Shown here piece by piece: positions 59,790-64,000 of a stretch of 64,000 nucleotides of DNA. The position numbers were made by a program, and so were the translations under genes. The DNA comes from Dehalococcoidales bacterium (GTDB lineage: Bacteria; Chloroflexota; Dehalococcoidia; Dehalococcoidales; UBA5627): contig JBBAED010000004.1 of assembly GCA_041656115.1 (NCBI GenBank), forward strand, positions 85,598 through 149,597. The letters are read 5' to 3'. Under the pieces are notes generated by a model. That model was not told the origin of the DNA. It was given only the letters and a program-made list of their open reading frames with translations, and made no database searches. How positions within the stretch are numbered: the first letter of the stretch is position 1; each line of letters opens with the position of its first letter.

Positions 59790-61028
59790 ATGCCAAAAAT
59801 TTATTTAATTGATGTAACCAACAGAGACGGTGTTCAAACCGCCAAGTTGGGTCTCTCCAAGCTGGAGAAGACAATGATTAACCTGCTCTTGGATGAGATG
59901 GGGATATTCCAATCGGAATTCGGATTCCCGACCACCAGACATGAATCCAACTACTTACAAGCCAACCTCGAACTTGCCAAAATCGGCGCCTTCAAAAATA
60001 TCCGGCTTGAGGGTTGGGTTAGGGCAATGGCCGCCGATATTGAGCTAGCCTATAAATTAGTGCCGGGGCTTGAGCATCTTAATTTGTCTATCTCTACTTC
60101 CGATCAAATGATCGACGGCAAATTCAAAGGCAGAAAGAATCGTGATGATATTATCAACGATATGATAGAAGCCATTGAAACCGCCAGAGCGCACGGAACC
60201 AAAACCATCGGCGTCAATGCCGAAGATGCTTCCAGAACGGATTTGGATTATCTGATTAAATTCGCCAAAGCCGCCAAAGCGCACGGCGCCGATCGCTTAA
60301 GATATTGCGACACACTGGGCTACGATAATCCTTTCTCGATTTATGACGCTGCCAAAGCACTGTCCGAAAACGTACAGATGCCGATTGAGCTGCACTGCCA
60401 CGGGGATCTCGGAATGGCGGTTGCAACGTCGATTGCCGGGGCTAAAGGGGTTATTGACGGCGGACAAGACGCTTACATTAACACCACGGTTAACGGAATC
60501 GGCGAACGCTGCGGCAATGCCGATTTAGTGGCCACGATTTTGGCCATTACCAAATCAAAAGGATTTAACGAAAAATACAAACTGGGCGGTGATGTTGATC
60601 TTTCCAAGGCTTACAAAATTTCTAAATTTGCCAGCTACGCCTTTGAAGTTCCCATTCCCATTAACCAGCCGGGCGTCGGAGCCAATGCGTTTGCTCACGA
60701 ATCGGGCATCCATGCCGACGGTGTGCTGAAGGACCCCGAAAATTACGAACTCTACGGTTTTGAAGAACTGGGCAGGGGCGACCCCGAACTGGTCGAAACC
60801 GGCAGGGAAATATGTACCGGTGAGTACAGCGGAATTTCGGGTTTTAGCCATGTTATGGGCACGCTTTCGATGTGCTTTAAAGACAGAGACGAAGCCAATA
60901 AAGTGCTGGAACTGGTAAGGTATGCCAATGTTGCCGCACAAAAACCGCTTAACGAGGATGAGCTTAAGTTTATTGCCACCTATCCCGATATCGCCAAAAA
61001 GTTGCTCACTCTCACTCCGTTGGAATAA
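59790..61028 (+). CDS. Homocitrate-synthase family protein, possible Re-citrate synthase
   Basis: A 412-residue DRE-TIM metallolyase. The start VTNRDGVQTAKLGLSKLEKT holds the Asp-Arg-Asp-type motif (TNRDGVQT instead of the usual TLRDGEQ), followed by FQSEFGFPTTRHESNYL. Metal ligands lie in ELHCHGDLGMAVAT and VNGIGERCGNADL; the C-terminal substrate site has AHESGIHADGVLKDP. The TNRDGVQT variant matches my recollection of the Re-face-specific citrate synthases of Clostridium and Dehalococcoides, which replace Si-citrate synthase in anaerobes. Homocitrate or citramalate synthase cannot be excluded. It is a single gene. Confidence 0.8.
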   Translation: MPKIYLIDVTNRDGVQTAKLGLSKLEKTMINLLLDEMGIFQSEFGFPTTRHESNYLQANLELAKIGAFKNIRLEGWVRAMAADIELAYKLVPGLEHLNLSISTSDQMIDGKFKGRKNRDDIINDMIEAIETARAHGTKTIGVNAEDASRTDLDYLIKFAKAAKAHGADRLRYCDTLGYDNPFSIYDAAKALSENVQMPIELHCHGDLGMAVATSIAGAKGVIDGGQDAYINTTVNGIGERCGNADLVATILAITKSKGFNEKYKLGGDVDLSKAYKISKFASYAFEVPIPINQPGVGANAFAHESGIHADGVLKDPENYELYGFEELGRGDPELVETGREICTGEYSGISGFSHVMGTLSMCFKDRDEANKVLELVRYANVAAQKPLNEDELKFIATYPDIAKKLLTLTPLE

Positions 61029-61058
61029 TTTTTCCGATAAATTGAATAAACTTGGATT

Positions 61059-61094
61059 ATTAACGGGGTTGTATCCGATTGCAACCCCGTTAAT
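61059..61094 (+). other. Strong stem-loop after the citrate/homocitrate synthase gene
   Basis: ATTAACGGGGTTG/CAACCCCGTTAAT (61059-61071 with 61082-61094), a perfect 13-bp stem with a ten-base loop, 30 bp after the stop. No T-run follows, so it may protect the 3' end or terminate weakly. Confidence 0.6.
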
Positions 61095-61163
61095 CGGTTT
61101 ATAGACTAAGTTAAAACACAATTCCGATTATGTGACGATATCTCTGAATAAAAAGACAGCAGA

Positions 61164-61841
61164 ATGAATTTTATGATTAGAAACATTTACGACAAACTTT
61201 TAGCGGCTTACGGGCCCCAGAATTGGTGGCCGGCCGAAACGCCGTTTGAGGTAATGATTGGGGCGGTATTAACGCAATCAACAGCGTGGAGTAACGTGGA
61301 AAAAGCGATTGGCAATTTAAAGAACGCCGATGCGCTTTCGCTCCAAGCAATTAAAGAAATGTCGTTTCCCGAACTTGCGGAGCTGATTAGACCCAGCGGC
61401 TACTATAATGCCAAAGCCCGTAAGCTGAAGGCATTAATTTACTGGCTGGATGAAAATTATTCCGGCGATATTTTGCAAATGCGCAAAGCGGATACCAATA
61501 GACTGAGGGAAGATCTGCTGGCAGTCTACGGCGTCGGTCCGGAAACAGCCGATTCGATTCTTTTATACGCTCTGGAGAAACCGGTTTTTGTTGTAGACAG
61601 CTACACCAAGCGCATTTTTTCGCGTATCGGCTTAATAGATGAGGAATGCGGTTATAATGACTGCCAAAGGCTTTTTACCGCAAATTTAGCGGCGGATGCC
61701 GTTCTGTTTAACGAATACCATGCTTTGATTGTAAAACTTGCTAAAGAGGCCTGTAACAAAAAGCCCGTTTGCACCGATTGCTGCCTTCTGCAAATTTGTA
61801 ATTACGGGAAAAATCCGGCAGCAAAAGCTAAAAAGCCCTAG
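61164..61841 (+). CDS. Endonuclease III-like HhH-GPD DNA repair protein
   Basis: A 225-residue iron-sulfur DNA glycosylase family protein. The HhH motif LLAVYGVGPETADSILLYAL (about 116-135) is followed by the catalytic Asp in VFVVDSYTKRIFSRIG. The [4Fe-4S] cluster motif near the C-terminus is C-x5-C-x2-C-x5-C (ACNKKPVCTDCCLLQIC). The usual HhH Lys (as in Nth) is not at the same position (GPETAD instead of GRKTA-type), suggesting the monofunctional 'endonuclease III domain' group rather than Nth itself. Substrate not assigned. Confidence 0.85.
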   Translation: MNFMIRNIYDKLLAAYGPQNWWPAETPFEVMIGAVLTQSTAWSNVEKAIGNLKNADALSLQAIKEMSFPELAELIRPSGYYNAKARKLKALIYWLDENYSGDILQMRKADTNRLREDLLAVYGVGPETADSILLYALEKPVFVVDSYTKRIFSRIGLIDEECGYNDCQRLFTANLAADAVLFNEYHALIVKLAKEACNKKPVCTDCCLLQICNYGKNPAAKAKKP

Positions 61842-61929
61842 ATTAGCGAACAATAAAATGATATTATGCTAGCATCGGGAGTTTGTTTTAAAACGCTAAC
61901 TAACTTTGCCGAGGCTATGAGAGAAAACA

Positions 61930-62706
61930 ATGGACCAATACCATAATCCTAAAGTAGATAAAATTGCGGAATTAATCCTGCAATCAAGACGTTTAACCTT
62001 TTTTACCGGCGCCGGAGCCAGCACGGAATCCGGAATACCCGATTTTCGCGGCCCGGGCGGTATTTGGGGACGTTTTGACCCCGAAGACTTTTCTTACGAA
62101 AGATTTTTGAAAAACCCCAATGCCAGGCGCAGACAATGGAAACTCTTTAAAGAACTTAGCATTTCCGCCGAGCCCAATAACGCTCACCTGGCGATAGCCG
62201 AACTTCATCACTTGGGGAAGCTGGACAGCGTTATAACCCAAAATATTGATAACCTGCACCAAAAAGCCGGTGTCCCCGAAGAACTCGTTTTGGAACTGCA
62301 CGGGAATATGCGCTCGTTTACATGTTTGGGTTGCGGCAAATATTACCCGTTTCAACTGATAATGACCGAGAACGCAGAGGATAACCCTCCGCACTGCAAA
62401 GAATGCGGCGGAATTTTGAAAGCCAACGTAGTCTTTTTCGGTGAGCCGTTACCGGAGGATATTTTAAACGAAGCCATCAAGCGCGCCTGTTCAAGTGATT
62501 TGATGATTGTTATCGGCTCAGGTCTGACGGTCTACCCCGCCTCTTACATACCGGCCTATGCGGTAAATTCCGGCTCGAATTTGGTAATTATTAACCTTAC
62601 TCCCACCCCGTTTGACGATCAAGCCTGTATCATCGTTAATGCTAAAGCGGGAGAAACAATGTTTGCCGTTGTGGAACAAGTTAAAGACAGGTTAATGTAT
62701 AAGTAA
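61930..62706 (+). CDS. NAD-dependent protein deacylase, sirtuin family
   Basis: A 258-residue Sir2 protein. NAD site: TGAGASTESGIPDFRGPGGI; catalytic TQNIDNLHQKAG and LHGNMRSFTC; zinc ligands CLGCGKYY and CKECGG; then ANVVFFGEPLP and VIGSGLTVYPASYIP. The Rossmann and zinc subdomains are complete. It should deacetylate lysines such as that of acetyl-CoA synthetase, using NAD+. It is probably transcribed on its own. Confidence 0.94.
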   Translation: MDQYHNPKVDKIAELILQSRRLTFFTGAGASTESGIPDFRGPGGIWGRFDPEDFSYERFLKNPNARRRQWKLFKELSISAEPNNAHLAIAELHHLGKLDSVITQNIDNLHQKAGVPEELVLELHGNMRSFTCLGCGKYYPFQLIMTENAEDNPPHCKECGGILKANVVFFGEPLPEDILNEAIKRACSSDLMIVIGSGLTVYPASYIPAYAVNSGSNLVIINLTPTPFDDQACIIVNAKAGETMFAVVEQVKDRLMYK

Positions 62707-62771
62707 AAAACGACGCGGTTTTAGATAAAGATAAGTTTGCAATTAATTGCGGCGGGCTTTATTAAAAAAAC

Positions 62772-63275
62772 TTACCTCAGGCGATTAAAGGCGACATAGA
62801 TACCGAAAACAATCGAAGCAAAATACAACATCATTAAAAGGGGAGCGGTAAATATCGCCGTTCCAAACACGGCAGTAACGCTAACCAACCCGCTCAAAAA
62901 AACCAAAATACAGGCGGCAATTACCAATTTAGTACCGCGCTTGCGGTTAATAACACGGCTCATCCCTTCGCTGATTACAAAACCGGCTCCGGCACCGAAC
63001 AGTAAATTCAAAAAGATAAAACGCACAAAAAGACTGATTACGCCCCACAGAAAACCGTAAACCAAGGCAATCAGCAGCCCAACGGAAACGGCAAGAAGCA
63101 TTTGTTTGTTATTTACTTGAAAGGTCGGCAGTTTATTGATACGTGCGCATTCCGAACAGCGCATACCGACCGGCGTTTCCACCATGCACTTCGGGCAAAT
63201 CGGTTTTTCGCATTTCCCGCATAATAAATTCGTTTCGGTATTGGGATGCTTGGCACATTTTAAGGGCTCCATCAA
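62772..63275 (-). CDS. Membrane protein with N-terminal B-box-like zinc finger
   Basis: A 167-residue protein. Residues about 1-45 hold a Cys-rich finger, CAKHPNTETNLLCGKCEKPI with CPKCMVETPVGMRCSEC, of B-box/zf type. After a short linker come about four membrane helices (about 58-160), joined by a basic loop (RVINRKRGTKL). Such proteins are common in Chloroflexota and other bacteria and often lie near lipid genes; the function is unknown. It starts 2 bp after the end of plsY. Confidence 0.72.
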   Translation of the reverse strand: MMEPLKCAKHPNTETNLLCGKCEKPICPKCMVETPVGMRCSECARINKLPTFQVNNKQMLLAVSVGLLIALVYGFLWGVISLFVRFIFLNLLFGAGAGFVISEGMSRVINRKRGTKLVIAACILVFLSGLVSVTAVFGTAIFTAPLLMMLYFASIVFGIYVAFNRLR

Positions 63276-63277
63276 GT

Positions 63278-63961
63278 TTAACGGTCGTCCCCTTTTTTGT
63301 GGTTATGCCAGGCTTTGGCATCTTTAATATCACGGTCTAAAAATAAACGATTAAAGAATAATTCAATATTGGAAGTATTTGCGCTAAGCGCCGTTCGCGG
63401 AGTAATCACCCTCGTTCCGAATACTATTAGAGAGAGCAAGATAAAGCCCAAGGTTACGCCTAATCTGTCTTCCACGCCGAACGGTTCGTAGAAAAACCAG
63501 CTCAGAAACGGCAACGAAAATACAACCAGAAAAACGCCGAGGGCAACTTGTTTCACGGGGGCAAAAAGGTAGGGAACCACCAACATAATAAGCCCGATCC
63601 AAGGGGATATCATTGTAATTACACCCAGGCTTGTAAAAACCCCCCGCCCCCCTTTAAAACCGAGAAACACCGGCCAGTTATGGCCGATAATTGCGGCAAG
63701 GCCAACCGTAACCTGCATCCATCCCTCAAGCCCCGCTAATTGTGCCAGCCAGACCGCTAAAGCCCCCTTGCCGACATCACACAGCATTACCGGAACGGCC
63801 ATCCATTTTGCGGTTACCCGCATAACATTGGAGGCGCCGATTTTACCCGTGCCGTGCTCGCGGATATCGATTCGGAAAAGCCACTTCGGCAACAGATATC
63901 CGGCATGTATTGAGCCTAAAAGATAACCCGCTAAAAGCAGTGCAATATATGCAAAAATCAT
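63278..63961 (-). CDS. plsY: Glycerol-3-phosphate acyltransferase PlsY
   Basis: A 227-residue membrane acyltransferase that makes lysophosphatidic acid from acyl phosphate. Motifs are GYLLGSIHAGYLLPKWLF, IREHGTGKIGASNVMRVT (the conserved GSGNxGATN-like motif in a variant form, GTGKIGASN) and GHNWPVFLGFKGGRGVFTS (the second conserved block). The N replaced by K in GTGKIG and the unusual length tail (about 195-227) are noteworthy. It is likely cotranscribed with the zinc-finger membrane protein. A further gene probably ends upstream outside the window. Confidence 0.88.
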   Translation of the reverse strand: MIFAYIALLLAGYLLGSIHAGYLLPKWLFRIDIREHGTGKIGASNVMRVTAKWMAVPVMLCDVGKGALAVWLAQLAGLEGWMQVTVGLAAIIGHNWPVFLGFKGGRGVFTSLGVITMISPWIGLIMLVVPYLFAPVKQVALGVFLVVFSLPFLSWFFYEPFGVEDRLGVTLGFILLSLIVFGTRVITPRTALSANTSNIELFFNRLFLDRDIKDAKAWHNHKKGDDR

Positions 63962-64000
63962 TTGTACTCCAATAATTTTCAGAGAGGATTATTTAATTGC

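Noticed and set aside
60555..61121. 188-codon minus-strand frame
   Set aside because: Antisense to the DRE-TIM synthase gene and to the 13-bp stem-loop; no protein motif.

Overview
The window looks like one stretch of a bacterial chromosome of moderate GC content with mostly short intergenic gaps. The best guess is an anaerobic member of the Chloroflexota, class Dehalococcoidia. That guess is an inference from content: a homocitrate-synthase-family gene resembling Re-citrate synthases, a MenA/MenG pair, an FmdE protein beside a metal-type ABC transporter, a TraB-type membrane protein, a DUF5661 protein and several TatA-like genes. No rRNA or marker phylogeny was available. There is no phage, insertion sequence or CRISPR array.

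Layout. 1-4.1 kb: a polar amino acid ABC transporter (permease cut by the left edge), an exported NifX-like lipoprotein, a TraB protein and a secreted ComEC-type metallo-beta-lactamase-fold protein. 4.1-5.9 kb: pheA, then two tandem transcription units of about 320 nt on the + strand. Each has its own promoter and terminator and encodes a similar 24-26 residue peptide. 5.9-10.4 kb: menG, menA, a SAM-hydroxide adenosyltransferase, secG, gatB and tRNA-Ala. 10.5-12.7 kb: a ferredoxin, a UGA-interrupted small ORF and a MarR regulator with two operators, followed by about 1 kb of intergenic repeats. 12.7-14.7 kb: alkylation repair (Ogt and an Ada-AlkA fusion). 14.8-18.9 kb: a FecBCD-type ABC transporter with fmdE and trmO. 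19.3-25.5 kb: a membrane protein with a long PDGT-type repeat tail, a zinc-ribbon protein, an unknown protein, a DUF364 protein, AzlCD and another zinc-ribbon protein.

25.7-34.4 kb: a BaiN-type flavoprotein, a Fic protein behind four evenly spaced palindromes, Maf, an ABC-F ATPase, an MFS protein with a long C-terminal extension, and an HD-GYP response regulator. 34.5-38.3 kb: a seven-PAS histidine kinase and tRNA-Arg. 38.3-45.9 kb: two very large adjacent genes of unknown function, the upstream one carrying a twin-arginine signal. 46.5-50.2 kb: an NSS transporter with its MetS-like small subunit, a cation exchanger, a TIGR04076 protein and a methyltransferase. 50.2-56.3 kb: a DUF5661 protein, cysE, small envelope proteins, cutA, nadA and a tatC/tatB/tatA/tatA cluster. 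56.5-64 kb: a VTT-type membrane protein, an MFS transporter, argC, a (Re-)citrate/homocitrate synthase, an endonuclease III-like enzyme, a sirtuin, a zinc-finger membrane protein and plsY.

The main candidates for something undescribed are the tandem peptide-encoding structured RNAs at about 5.08-5.82 kb, the giant Tat-linked gene pair at 38.3-45.9 kb, and the phased four-palindrome operator in front of fic. No searches or folding programs were run. Family names rest on motif recognition, and start codons were chosen from Shine-Dalgarno sites, signal peptides and neighbouring genes.
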